Source: Anaerolineales bacterium UBA4823 (lineage in GTDB: Bacteria; Chloroflexota; Anaerolineae; Anaerolineales; UBA4823). From it: a stretch of 20,571 nucleotides of DNA. Numbering within the stretch: position 1 is the stretch's first letter; each line of letters opens with the position of its first letter. The stretch is taken from contig DHFN01000121.1 in the NCBI GenBank assembly GCA_002402275.1, positions 1 to 20,571 on the forward strand, written 5' to 3'. Shown here one piece after another: positions 1 to 6,963 of this stretch. The position numbers and the translations under genes are program-made. Below the pieces are notes generated by a model. It made no database searches. It saw only the letters and a program-made list of their open reading frames with translations, and was not told the origin of the DNA.

Positions 1-225
1 GGTGAAAACTATCTCGAGAAGACAAGTATAGTCGGGATGGCACCCCAGTATGGCGCAGCAGGTTATGAAATTGTCTTAGGGGATGTGCCAATTGCTTCTC
101 AGGGTAAGCTCTTTATTCAGCTATTTGACACCCAAGGAAATCCACTCATCAACCCGATTGCCTTTGATACACAAGATTCTTGTGAACAAAACCTCATTCT
201 TATCAACTTTAAAGGCACAGGTTAG
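1..225 (+). CDS. C-terminal end of an unknown, probably secreted protein (5' partial)
   Basis: The reading frame is open from the first base and ends at TAG 223-225, so only the last 74 residues are present. A possible internal Met at residue 13 is not needed as a start, because the frame continues upstream out of the window. The visible part is beta-rich and has no charged helices: it contains GYEIVLGDVP, then GKLFIQLFDTQGNPL, and ends with a Cys-containing stretch (DSCEQNLILINF). This resembles short C-terminal beta-sandwich tails of extracellular proteins in Anaerolineae-like genomes, but that is recollection, not a domain assignment. It converges with the endonuclease-IV-like gene; the two stop codons overlap at 222-225. 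No function can be given. Confidence 0.7.
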   Translation, partial: GENYLEKTSIVGMAPQYGAAGYEIVLGDVPIASQGKLFIQLFDTQGNPLINPIAFDTQDSCEQNLILINFKGTG

Positions 226-1073
226 GCAACATTTTCGAGCTCCTGCCAAAGATCACGAAGATAAATGGCGTCGTCTTCAAGAATAGGGCTTTCACATAAG
301 ATACGTCCTTGACAATGATTTTCTTTCAATGCCCGAAAAATGGCTGAAATGTCCAAATCAGCTTCGCGGATAGGCAAATGTTCCCGTTCGCCTTTTGCAG
401 AATATTCAATTCCGGATAAATGAATGTGCAATTGTTTTAGCGAGGATTCTCCCAAAGTATTCCCCATCTGTTCAATCAAGCGCGACCACTCTTCGTAGCT
501 ATTCATGCTCCCATTGCCTGCTCGGGCATGTAAATGAGCAAAATCTATACATGGCTCAACCCCGGGCAGTTTCTTAGACATTAACAAAACGTCCTCGAAG
601 GACCCTAGCATAGCAGATTTCCCCATGGTTTCAGGGCGCAAATGGACTGGATTGCCAGATTGTTGTAACTCGATTAGGCATCCTTGCAGACGTTCAATTG
701 CAATAGGAAGCACTTCTTTGGAATCTTTCCCGAAATATGATCCAGGATGGAAAATGATATCGGTAGCACCCGCCAAGTTTCCATAATGGGCGGCATCCAT
801 CAAACGTTTTCGTGACTTGGGCCATTCGATGTCATCCGCATTAAGATTGATGAAATAAGGCGCGTGAACGCTGAGGGAGAGATCTTTTTCTAAGGCTGCC
901 AGGCGGATATCTGCGCAGGTTGTTTCGGAAACACGCACCGATTGAACCCAGCCTAATTCAAAGGCGTCCAGCTCTAATTCAGCAAGACGCAGGATTGCCC
1001 CAACCGATCCACCTGGTTTTTTGGGGGTGGATTTTGGAGCACCCACGGTGCCAAACCGGAATGATAAGCTCAT
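222..1073 (-). CDS. Endonuclease IV-like (Nfo/AP endonuclease 2 superfamily) TIM-barrel protein
   Basis: A 283-residue protein of the xylose-isomerase-like TIM-barrel/endonuclease IV family; E. coli Nfo is 285 residues. Most metal ligands of Nfo can be placed: H70 (SVHAPYF), H109 (FHPGSYFG), E148 (LRPETMG), D177 and H180 (CIDFAHLHA), H216 or H218 (HIHLSG), H232 (EREHLP) and E261 (CESP). The Nfo Asp-x-His pair is not clean: R230 stands two residues before H232, with E229 and E231 nearby. In Nfo these residues hold a trinuclear zinc site that cuts DNA 5' of abasic sites. Here AP endonuclease activity is likely but not certain, since the sequence is divergent. The start overlaps the dgkA-like stop (TAATG), with AGGA about 5 nt before it. 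It is the last gene of the minus-strand run. Confidence 0.8.
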   Translation of the reverse strand: MSLSFRFGTVGAPKSTPKKPGGSVGAILRLAELELDAFELGWVQSVRVSETTCADIRLAALEKDLSLSVHAPYFINLNADDIEWPKSRKRLMDAAHYGNLAGATDIIFHPGSYFGKDSKEVLPIAIERLQGCLIELQQSGNPVHLRPETMGKSAMLGSFEDVLLMSKKLPGVEPCIDFAHLHARAGNGSMNSYEEWSRLIEQMGNTLGESSLKQLHIHLSGIEYSAKGEREHLPIREADLDISAIFRALKENHCQGRILCESPILEDDAIYLRDLWQELENVA

Positions 1074-1462
1074 TAGAATCCTAACCTTTCTATAAGTGGA
1101 GGGCCAAAAATGAGAATGCCAATCACGATCGAACTTAACGCTGCAATTAAAACTGCTGCCGCGCCGACATCTTTACCCACTTTCGCTAGTCTATGTTGCT
1201 CACCATTGCTGGCTAAATCCGCAATTGCTTCGAGGGCTGTGTTGATGAACTCCGCAGTCCAGACCAGGGTGATGGTTAGAATGATGATTGCCCATTCCAC
1301 CAGACTGATGCGTAACCAAAGGGAAACGAACACAACCACAATGCTAGCTGTTGCATGAATCCAAGAGTTCTTTTGGGATCGGAGGACAAAACTCAATCCC
1401 GCAAAAGCGTACCGGAAAGATTGCATTCGGGAGCTTATAAATTCGCGGATCGGTTTAACCAT
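1073..1462 (-). CDS. dgkA: DgkA-family lipid kinase (diacylglycerol or undecaprenol kinase)
   Basis: A 129-residue integral membrane protein, the usual size for prokaryotic diacylglycerol kinases. After a basic amphipathic N-terminus it has three hydrophobic segments at about 36-50, 56-75 and 99-120. The family signature is clear: E71-x2-N74-T-A-x-E78 followed by the conserved loop ending L92-A-K-V-G-K97-D98, which builds the ATP/Mg site. The family phosphorylates diacylglycerol or, in many Gram-positive-type bacteria, undecaprenol; the substrate cannot be read from the sequence. It starts 3 bp after the ybeY stop, and AGGT abuts the ATG, so translation is probably coupled to ybeY. The ybeY-dgkA neighbourhood is common in bacteria, which supports the call. 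Confidence 0.88.
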   Translation of the reverse strand: MVKPIREFISSRMQSFRYAFAGLSFVLRSQKNSWIHATASIVVVFVSLWLRISLVEWAIIILTITLVWTAEFINTALEAIADLASNGEQHRLAKVGKDVGAAAVLIAALSSIVIGILIFGPPLIERLGF

Positions 1463-1465
1463 ACC

Positions 1466-1933
1466 TTATTCGATCGGTAAGATCAGCCTGCTGCCCATTG
1501 ATTTTAAGATCTCAGCTTGAATTGACCACATGTGCGCTTTTTCTTCAGCGGTGCTGTGGTCATGCCCAAGTAAATGTAGCACGCCATGAACCACCAGTAA
1601 GCGTAATTCATCCTCCAGGGCATTCTGGCCTGTTTCTGCTTGGGTTTTTGCTCGTTCCAGAGAGATAGCCAGGTCACCTAGATAAAAGCTGCCATTTTCT
1701 GGGTTGGTTTCACCAATGGGAAACGAAAGGACATCCGTGGGTTGGTCTAAACCCATGAATTGCTGATTAAGTTCTTGTAAATAAGCATCATTTGCCAGGA
1801 GAACGGTCACATCTGGCTGCTCATTCGCTTCTCCGGTGGAACAGAGGGTGGCTTCTATGGTTTCGTAGATAAGTGTCTGCCAGTTCTCATTTATTTCGTT
1901 TTCAATTTCAGGAAGAGCAATGATCGTGATCAT
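1466..1933 (-). CDS. ybeY: YbeY endoribonuclease (rRNA maturation)
   Basis: A 155-residue protein with the zinc motif H116-G-V-L-H120-L-L-G-H-D-H126 of the UPF0054/YbeY family. The preceding block TDVLSFPIGE and GDLAIS at 66-90 is the other family hallmark. YbeY is a single-strand-specific endoribonuclease with roles in 16S rRNA 3' end maturation and late 70S quality control in the cytoplasm. The gene overlaps the pgpH stop by 4 bp (ATGA), and pgpH-ybeY-dgkA is a widespread gene order. Length and motifs are complete; nothing suggests damage. Confidence 0.95.
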   Translation of the reverse strand: MITIIALPEIENEINENWQTLIYETIEATLCSTGEANEQPDVTVLLANDAYLQELNQQFMGLDQPTDVLSFPIGETNPENGSFYLGDLAISLERAKTQAETGQNALEDELRLLVVHGVLHLLGHDHSTAEEKAHMWSIQAEILKSMGSRLILPIE

Positions 1934-4089
1934 GATGAGCTATGCACAGCCGTCTCGGAGGGTTTGGAAAGAGGTTTGGTTGTTTCGTCTTGAACGAACT
2001 CGGTGTTTACTGTCGTAATGGCTGGTTCGATTTTAGGGTATTCAATACGAGGATGATAGATACCTCGCAAAATGCTTATGAAGGCTTCCATTAATTCATT
2101 TAGGTCATGTAAAGTCAGATTGGTTTGGTCGAGCTGCCCCGCCGCGATGCGATTATTAAACACACTCTCAATGACTTTGCGCAGTTCGTTTTCGTCTTTG
2201 GGTTGTTCGGCGCGTACTCGTGCTTCACAGCCATCAGCCAGCATCAAAATGGCGGTTTCGCGTGAGCGCGGTTTAGGGCCCGGATAACGGAAAAGGTTGA
2301 TATCTACTTTGCTTTCATCGCCATTGACGGCATTGACCGCATTGGCATATTGATACCGAGCAATCATGGTTCCATGGTGTTCGCCGATGAAATCCAAAAT
2401 GCGTTTAGGCAAATGGTGTTTCTGGGCTAATGCTAAACCATCGGTGACATGGTTGATGATAATTTTTGCGCTTACAACTGGATCCAGATTGTCGTGAGGG
2501 TTAATGGATCCAGCTGCTTGATTTTCAATGAAGAAAGCTGGGTTAAGTGCTTTTCCAATATCATGATATAAGGCTCCCACCCGGGTGAGCAGAGGATCGG
2601 CATTGATCCGTTCAGCAGCTTGTTCCGCCAGATTGGCAACCTGCAGGCTATGCTGGTACGTGCCTGGCGCATTGGTGAGCAGAAATCGCAGTACCGGGTG
2701 ATCTGGGCGCGAGATTTCCATGAGATGTAAAGCAGTCGTGAGTCCAAGATATTGGGCAACGAGAAATTGGAGTAAGATTGCTAATCCAGCCGAAGCAATC
2801 CCACCCACGACTACTGCACCGGTGATAGAAACCAAAGTGCTTGCATTTATCGCTCCGCTCATTTGGTTCAGGACAATCAGCACTATCGCCCCCGATGTAC
2901 CAGCCGCTAAACCAGCTAAGAGAAATGCCATGATTCGACGAGCCCTACCCAGCGTTAGAATGCCAAATAAGTTCGACATGATGGTGTACGTTAACAATTC
3001 TAAGGCGTTGGGTTGTCCAAAGGCAATTAATAAACCCAGGCAAATTGAAGTAATCATAGCAACATCATTGCTGCTGGTCAAAACTGCTACTAACATTCCA
3101 AACGCGGCGTAGGGAAAAATATACGAAAATAAACTATTGTTGGGGAGTAAGCGAGCTGTGAACAAAAAGCTAATGAACAAAATACTCACGATTGTTAAGG
3201 AGCGGATGTCATTGATGAGAGCTTTTTTACGCCGAATGTAGAAGAATAGAAACGTTACCACTAGGAAACCAAACAGGATATTTTGCGACCAGAGTTGTAA
3301 TGAGGCTTGAGGTTTTACCAAACCAAGTGCTTGCAGCGCTTCAATATCTTCTGCTTTGAGCACCTGACCACGCTGTACGATTGTTTCTCCAGCTTGATAG
3401 GTACGGGTGACCGGTGTGACCGATTGAACAGCTTTTTGACGGGCTTCCTCGGTGAGTTGCTCATTGTAAAAGCTATTTGCGGCAACAAAAGGTTCGACGA
3501 GCAATACAACTAATGCAGCTTGATCTTCGCTCAGAGCCAAGCTGACCATAGTGGGTAGGTTGCGCTGGATTTCATTTACCCGGTCTTCCCGGATGGAGAT
3601 GCGCATAGCTTGCTCAAGGACAACAATGGCTTCCTGCTGAATGGCTTGCCAGCGTAAGTCATTCAACGCCAGTATGGCTTTTGCTTGATCAGATGTTAAG
3701 TGGAGGTCTTGTATAGATTGCAGGTCTGCAATCTTTTGGTCTAGGCTGGCGTAGTTATCTGCCCGAATGCTATTAATAAAGGCTAAAGCACTACGCAATC
3801 GTTCCAATTGGCGGCGGGCAATCGCGGTGTCAGGGGAAGAATAGATCAGCGAAACATTGCTTGCAGCAGCTTGACGAGCGCGTTCAGTGAGGATAGCACT
3901 GACATAAGTGATCGTATGCGGTGCTTGAATATCCTGAGCCGCAACTTGCCCTTCTTTAAGTGAACTTCCATTCGTGTTGAGCAAAGAGGGGATAACCAAA
4001 CCTACCGTCACGATTATGTAAGCAATCGCGAGCAACACGATATAAAAGACATTACGCCGTGCTTTGCTTTGATTGTTTTCTTCGTTCAT
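1930..4089 (-). CDS. pgpH: 7TM-HD family phosphohydrolase (PgpH-type c-di-AMP phosphodiesterase)
   Basis: A 719-residue membrane protein with the PgpH architecture. There is one N-terminal TM segment (about 14-36), an extracytoplasmic 7TMR-HDED domain (about 45-265), a cluster of about seven TM helices (about 270-450) and a cytoplasmic HD domain (about 470-640). HD ligands are visible: H480 (TYQHS), H509-D510 (LYHDIGK), H547, H571/H572 (GEHHG) and D619 (LADGCEARVRAEQ). In Listeria and Bacillus this family degrades cyclic di-AMP; a c-di-AMP role here is inferred by family. The last ~70 residues are a polar tail with little structure. The gene follows yqeY by 55 bp that hold an extended -10 and a 10-bp inverted repeat (see 4104-4138). 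The Shine-Dalgarno AAGGA (4101-4105) lies 11 nt from the ATG. Confidence 0.92.
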   Translation of the reverse strand: MNEENNQSKARRNVFYIVLLAIAYIIVTVGLVIPSLLNTNGSSLKEGQVAAQDIQAPHTITYVSAILTERARQAAASNVSLIYSSPDTAIARRQLERLRSALAFINSIRADNYASLDQKIADLQSIQDLHLTSDQAKAILALNDLRWQAIQQEAIVVLEQAMRISIREDRVNEIQRNLPTMVSLALSEDQAALVVLLVEPFVAANSFYNEQLTEEARQKAVQSVTPVTRTYQAGETIVQRGQVLKAEDIEALQALGLVKPQASLQLWSQNILFGFLVVTFLFFYIRRKKALINDIRSLTIVSILFISFLFTARLLPNNSLFSYIFPYAAFGMLVAVLTSSNDVAMITSICLGLLIAFGQPNALELLTYTIMSNLFGILTLGRARRIMAFLLAGLAAGTSGAIVLIVLNQMSGAINASTLVSITGAVVVGGIASAGLAILLQFLVAQYLGLTTALHLMEISRPDHPVLRFLLTNAPGTYQHSLQVANLAEQAAERINADPLLTRVGALYHDIGKALNPAFFIENQAAGSINPHDNLDPVVSAKIIINHVTDGLALAQKHHLPKRILDFIGEHHGTMIARYQYANAVNAVNGDESKVDINLFRYPGPKPRSRETAILMLADGCEARVRAEQPKDENELRKVIESVFNNRIAAGQLDQTNLTLHDLNELMEAFISILRGIYHPRIEYPKIEPAITTVNTEFVQDETTKPLSKPSETAVHSSS

Positions 4090-4103
4090 GTACGTTCAGT
4101 TCC

Positions 4104-4138
4104 TTATCCTCATTTGAATCGATGAGGATAATATACCA
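4104..4138 (-). promoter_or_regulatory. Possible pgpH promoter overlapped by a 10-bp inverted repeat
   Basis: Read on the minus strand, TGG-TATATT (4138-4130) is an extended -10 element. It is immediately followed by TTATCCTCAT, an 8-nt loop and ATGAGGATAA, a perfect 10-bp inverted repeat (4122-4131 and 4104-4113). The repeat covers the expected start of transcription and ends at the Shine-Dalgarno sequence of pgpH. No T-run follows, so it is not an intrinsic terminator of yqeY. It could be an operator or a 5' UTR hairpin that partly masks the ribosome site. Confidence 0.45.
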
Positions 4139-4144
4139 ATAATA

Positions 4145-4588
4145 TTAACTAAGCAATTTTCGCACCATTTGACTAGCTTGCTCACCACCAGCCCGTCCTT
4201 GAAGGCGTGGGATCAGGAGTTTCATCACCTGTCCCATTTGCTGGATAGAGGATGCCCCCACCTCAGCGATGGCTTGGCGTGCAAGTGTTTCTAATTCAGA
4301 TTCGCTCAATAATTTGGGGAGGTAAGCCTCGAGGATAGCTAGTTCTTGCTGGTTTTCTTGAACCAAATCGGGACGGTTGGCGCGTTGGGCATCGCTAATG
4401 GCTTCATTGCGTGCCTTCACTTCTTTTTGTAAAATGTTGATGACGGCACCATCATCAAGTTCAACCCCCTTTTCGATCTCGAAGAAGCGAATTGCAGAAA
4501 GCGCCATACGCAAAGTACGTTTACGAACTTCATCATTCTCCCGCATAGCACTTTTTAGATCGTTTTGAATTTGTTCTTTTAAGCCCAT
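4145..4588 (-). CDS. yqeY: YqeY / GatB-YqeY domain protein
   Basis: A 147-residue soluble, helical protein matching the YqeY family. It opens with LKEQIQNDLKSAMRENDEVRKRTLRMALSAI split over residues 3-33. Then follow a central EVKARNEAISDAQRANRPDLVQ-type helix (about 71-95), the E-LAILEAYLPK-L turn, and the C-terminal GQVMKLLIPRLQGRAGG motif. YqeY resembles the C-terminal tRNA-binding domain of GatB, but as a stand-alone protein its function is poorly defined, and no catalytic residues are known. There is no Shine-Dalgarno sequence; a TATAAT box ends only 7 nt before the ATG, so the message may be leaderless. It lies between mtaB and pgpH on the same strand. Confidence 0.9.
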   Translation of the reverse strand: MGLKEQIQNDLKSAMRENDEVRKRTLRMALSAIRFFEIEKGVELDDGAVINILQKEVKARNEAISDAQRANRPDLVQENQQELAILEAYLPKLLSESELETLARQAIAEVGASSIQQMGQVMKLLIPRLQGRAGGEQASQMVRKLLS

Positions 4589-4595
4589 AGTCTTG

Positions 4596-4601
4596 ATTAT
4601 A
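4596..4601 (-). promoter_or_regulatory. -10 box of yqeY, suggesting a leaderless transcript
   Basis: The minus strand reads TATAAT (consensus) at 4601-4596, then CAAGACT, then the yqeY ATG at 4588. The expected transcription start falls on or next to the A of the ATG. The -35 region (ATTTTC around 4624-4619, 17-nt spacer) is weak. Confidence 0.5.
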
Positions 4602-4625
4602 CCTTATCCTGTTCTGGCGAAAAAT

Positions 4626-4659
4626 AAAAGGTTTATCAGAATGGCTGGTGTGACCTTTT
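4626..4659 (-). terminator. Weak intrinsic terminator after mtaB
   Basis: On the minus strand AAAAGGT (4659-4653, overlapping the mtaB stop) pairs with ACCTTTT (4632-4626) and is followed by ATTTTT. The stem is only 7 bp, AT-rich, with a 20-nt loop, so readthrough into yqeY is likely. Its position right after the mtaB stop is the main support. Confidence 0.35.
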
Positions 4660-5948
4660 TAGTTAGAAATGCTTCCAAAAAGCTCTCCATTTTCCTCTTT
4701 TTCGATTTTCACTAGACTAATCTGATTCCAAAGTGGTTCAGGTGTTAAAGTGTTTACTCGGAGGTAATTGTCGGTCAAACCGCTCATCTTTATGCTGTTT
4801 TGCTCAATCGAACGGAGTGATTCCCACAAAACGGGCAAGGTTCGTCCAACGTGGTTCAGGCGATATTGCTGAGCAGATTGTTCAAGAACCTGGCGAACCA
4901 TGGCACTGCGGCTTTTTTGTTCTGCTGAAGGGATTGGATTGGGTAACCTGGCTGCTGCAGTCCCTGGGCGCGGGGAATAGGCGAAAACATGCCCACCCGC
5001 AAATTCCATAGATTGGATAAAGGCGCAGCTTTCCATAAATTCACCTTCAGTTTCCCCTGGAAAGCCAACGATAATATCGGTTGTGATGGCTACTTCGGGA
5101 ATATGCTTCCGAGCAGTCTTGAGAAGGCATGCGAAGTCTTGCGGGTTCGTATTGCGCCCCATACGCTGTAATGTCGAAGTACTGCCGGATTGTAATGGTA
5201 AGTGTAAATGACGGCATAAGCGCGGATTTTCCCAGAGGCTAAAGAAGTCTTCATCCAAATCCCAGGGCTCAAGAGATGAAAGACGCAGCCTTTCTACCGG
5301 GGTATTCTGCAAGATGGCATGAATAAGCTGGTGGAGGTGCCAGGGCGGCGAAAAATCCTGCCCCCAAGAACCTAGGTGCACACCGCTGAGCACAATTTCA
5401 CGGGCAGATGCGTCTGGGCGATCAACCGGATTCACTTGAAGGGCTGCGTTGATATCTGCCAAGACTTCAGAAATGGGACGACTGCGACTCGAGCCGCGTG
5501 CCAGACGGGTGACACAGAAGGTGCAGTGATTATCACAACCGTCCTGAACCTTGATGAATGCCCGGGTGCGATGCCGTGCACCCGGTATGGGCTGACGGGC
5601 AATCGGTTCCTGTTCAAACTCTGGCAGGATCTCTTTGACTAAATTGTCTTTGGCTTGATTAGGAATGACGAAAGTAACCCCTTCCAACCCTTTGGCATCT
5701 TCAGGATGTAAGGTTGACCAGCAGCCAGTAACCGCAATGCGTGGGGCACCCGCTCGATGAGCTTGGCGAATTTTAGCCCGCGAATCCGCAGCGGCAGCAG
5801 CGGTGACGGTGCAAGTATTTAATACCACCAAGTCTGCTTCTGCTGCATTCTCAACCAAGTTGTGCCCCGCTGAGACAAATTGACGGGCGTAGTTTTCGAT
5901 CTCGCTTTGATTTAAGCGACATCCCACCATATCCAGAAAGATATTCAT
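4659..5948 (-). CDS. mtaB: MtaB-type tRNA methylthiotransferase (t6A37 to ms2t6A37)
   Basis: A 429-residue radical SAM enzyme of the methylthiotransferase family. The N-terminal UPF0004 domain carries cluster cysteines C10 (VGCRLNQSE), C46 (LNTCTVT) and C76 (TGCW). The radical SAM domain has C138-x3-C142-x2-C145 (DGCDNHCTFC) followed by R-G-x-S-R-S-R. A C-terminal TRAM-like region spans about 360-425. NTCTVT, the following A-x-x-x-SR-x-x-IR block and the length fit MtaB better than MiaB or RimO. MtaB adds a methylthio group to threonylcarbamoyladenosine at position 37 of ANN-decoding tRNAs. The substrate base is made with TsaE and TsaB, which are encoded divergently about 1 kb away. The ATG is 1 bp from the stop of the upstream lipoprotein gene, so the two are co-transcribed. 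Confidence 0.9.
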   Translation of the reverse strand: MNIFLDMVGCRLNQSEIENYARQFVSAGHNLVENAAEADLVVLNTCTVTAAAAADSRAKIRQAHRAGAPRIAVTGCWSTLHPEDAKGLEGVTFVIPNQAKDNLVKEILPEFEQEPIARQPIPGARHRTRAFIKVQDGCDNHCTFCVTRLARGSSRSRPISEVLADINAALQVNPVDRPDASAREIVLSGVHLGSWGQDFSPPWHLHQLIHAILQNTPVERLRLSSLEPWDLDEDFFSLWENPRLCRHLHLPLQSGSTSTLQRMGRNTNPQDFACLLKTARKHIPEVAITTDIIVGFPGETEGEFMESCAFIQSMEFAGGHVFAYSPRPGTAAARLPNPIPSAEQKSRSAMVRQVLEQSAQQYRLNHVGRTLPVLWESLRSIEQNSIKMSGLTDNYLRVNTLTPEPLWNQISLVKIEKEENGELFGSISN

Positions 5949-5949
5949 C

Positions 5950-6675
5950 TTAGGGTTTAATTACACACAAATTATCGAACTGAACTTCGATACTAGCCTC
6001 TTCCAATGTACCTGCCAGCAATCCAATATCTCCTTGATAAAAATGATTATCCCTTTGAGTAGTTAGTGGAACCCCATTCACAGCAAGTGAAAGCTGATCT
6101 CCACTACACTTTGCACTTAAATGGTTAAGGTCCGGCATTGGATGAATAATATTGCTGACTGACATTAATTCTACTCCAATTAGTCCGAATTTACCTTCTA
6201 CGTTGGCAAAAATACCGTAATAGCTATCGCTAGAAATCATCAATGCGTAATAGTTTTTATCATTTTGATAGCGGCAAATGATGCCATATAAGTTTTGGGC
6301 GGAACCACTTAAGGGATGGGCATCCACCTCAATTTGAACGTTAGAGAAGTTAAGCCCAGGATGGCTGACTGCCCGTAAATAGGGTTGCTGGATAGACAGA
6401 ATATAGGAGTCATCTCGATACTCACTCGCTGCTTGAGGAGAGTTTGCTTGTTTCCAGTTTGCAATGGGGTGAGAAAAATCATCTTGAAATAAAACCCCGC
6501 CAGACACCTGTAAATAATCAAGTGGAGGGTTACAAGCGGTCAGAAGCCAGAATAATGTAACTAATGTGATCAAAATTTGAGGGAGGAATCGGAATAAATT
6601 CTTGATCTGGGAGGACTTCATTGTTGCTAGTTGAGGCTTTATTTGATCAAACCGAGTGGAATGACATTTGCTCAT
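5950..6675 (-). CDS. Putative lipoprotein with a LamG/DUF1080-like beta-sandwich
   Basis: 241 residues if started at 6675; an internal ATG at 6621 (Met19) would give 223. From Met19 there is a textbook lipoprotein signal: basic MKSSQIKN, a hydrophobic core and lipobox LLTAC with the Cys at residue 48 of the long form. The mature part is beta-rich: FQDDFSHPIANWKQ, VQIEVDAHPLSG, YGIICRYQNDKNYYALMIS and DIGLLAGT. This pattern is typical of concanavalin-like sugar-binding sandwiches attached to the membrane. The 6675 ATG lies 6 nt after a TAGAAT box and neither start has a Shine-Dalgarno site. I give the long form because of that promoter, but the signal peptide argues for Met19. Ligand unknown. 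It is co-transcribed with mtaB, without an obvious functional link. Confidence 0.75.
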   Translation of the reverse strand: MSKCHSTRFDQIKPQLATMKSSQIKNLFRFLPQILITLVTLFWLLTACNPPLDYLQVSGGVLFQDDFSHPIANWKQANSPQAASEYRDDSYILSIQQPYLRAVSHPGLNFSNVQIEVDAHPLSGSAQNLYGIICRYQNDKNYYALMISSDSYYGIFANVEGKFGLIGVELMSVSNIIHPMPDLNHLSAKCSGDQLSLAVNGVPLTTQRDNHFYQGDIGLLAGTLEEASIEVQFDNLCVIKP

Positions 6676-6681
6676 AAAGAT

Positions 6682-6687
6682 ATTCTA
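6682..6687 (-). promoter_or_regulatory. -10 box for the lipoprotein-mtaB transcript
   Basis: TAGAAT on the minus strand (6687-6682) is followed by ATCTTT and the ATG at 6675. The -35 slot with a 17-nt spacer falls on GTCAGC (6710-6705), a poor match that lies inside the left arm of the palindrome at 6703-6733. A factor binding that palindrome would therefore touch this promoter. Confidence 0.35.
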
Positions 6688-6702
6688 TCTTATTTGTGGA
6701 AT

Positions 6703-6733
6703 TTGCTGACTCCAAAAGTTCTGGAGTCAGCAA
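6703..6733. repeat. Palindrome, copy 1 of an intergenic repeat
   Basis: TTGCTGACTCCA and TGGAGTCAGCAA form a perfect 12-bp inverted repeat around the 7-nt loop AAAGTTC. The right arm runs into AGCTTGCTTGTG. The stretch 6709-6743 recurs in direct orientation at 6862-6896 with three mismatches. No T-run flanks it, so it is not a standard terminator. Confidence 0.75.
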
Positions 6734-6751
6734 GCTTGCTTGTGGCACGAG

Positions 6752-6859
6752 ATTATCCCAAAAGAAGGGTTATCAACCCGGGAGAAACAAGGGGTCTTTT
6801 CATTGGAGTTAAGATATCTCGCTTCGTTCGATAAAACAATTATGACTTTTGGGATAATT
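6752..6859. repeat. 13-bp inverted repeat nested between the two palindrome copies
   Basis: ATTATCCCAAAAG at 6752-6764 has its exact reverse complement CTTTTGGGATAAT at 6847-6859. The arms flank about 80 bp with no convincing reading frame. Together with the outer direct repeats this gives the order A1-B-B'-A2, which looks like the remains of a small non-coding insertion or a two-site regulatory region. The divergent intergenic region 6676-6963 holds nothing else except the two promoters. Confidence 0.65.
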
Positions 6860-6861
6860 TC

Positions 6862-6896
6862 ACTCCAAATGTTCTGGAGTCAGCATGCTTGCTTGC
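6862..6896. repeat. Copy 2 of the intergenic palindrome repeat (degenerate)
   Basis: ACTCCAAATGTTCTGGAGTC and the following AGCATGCTTGCTTGCG match 6709-6743 at 32 of 35 positions. The left arm is eroded, leaving a 6-bp ACTCCA/TGGAGT core. It lies 28 bp upstream of the predicted -35 box of tsaE. Confidence 0.7.
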
Positions 6897-6924
6897 GTTT
6901 CATGATATTAAAATCTTGCATCTC

Positions 6925-6954
6925 TTGCATAGGATTCCCTTTCGCGCATATAAT
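6925..6954 (+). promoter_or_regulatory. tsaE operon promoter
   Basis: TTGCAT (6925-6930) and TATAAT (6949-6954) are separated by 18 bp, a good sigma-70-type match. The expected start of transcription is about 6961-6962, only 2-3 nt before the ATG at 6964. There is no Shine-Dalgarno site, so the tsaE message is probably leaderless or nearly so. Confidence 0.6.
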
Positions 6955-6963
6955 CTACTTGAT

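Noticed and set aside
2720..3112. 130-codon frame on the + strand
   Set aside because: It is antisense to the membrane domain of pgpH, has no ribosome site or recognisable family, and pgpH on the other strand has complete motifs.
6703..6733. Palindrome as a bidirectional transcription terminator
   Set aside because: It lies between divergent genes, where no transcript needs to end, and neither side has a T-run.
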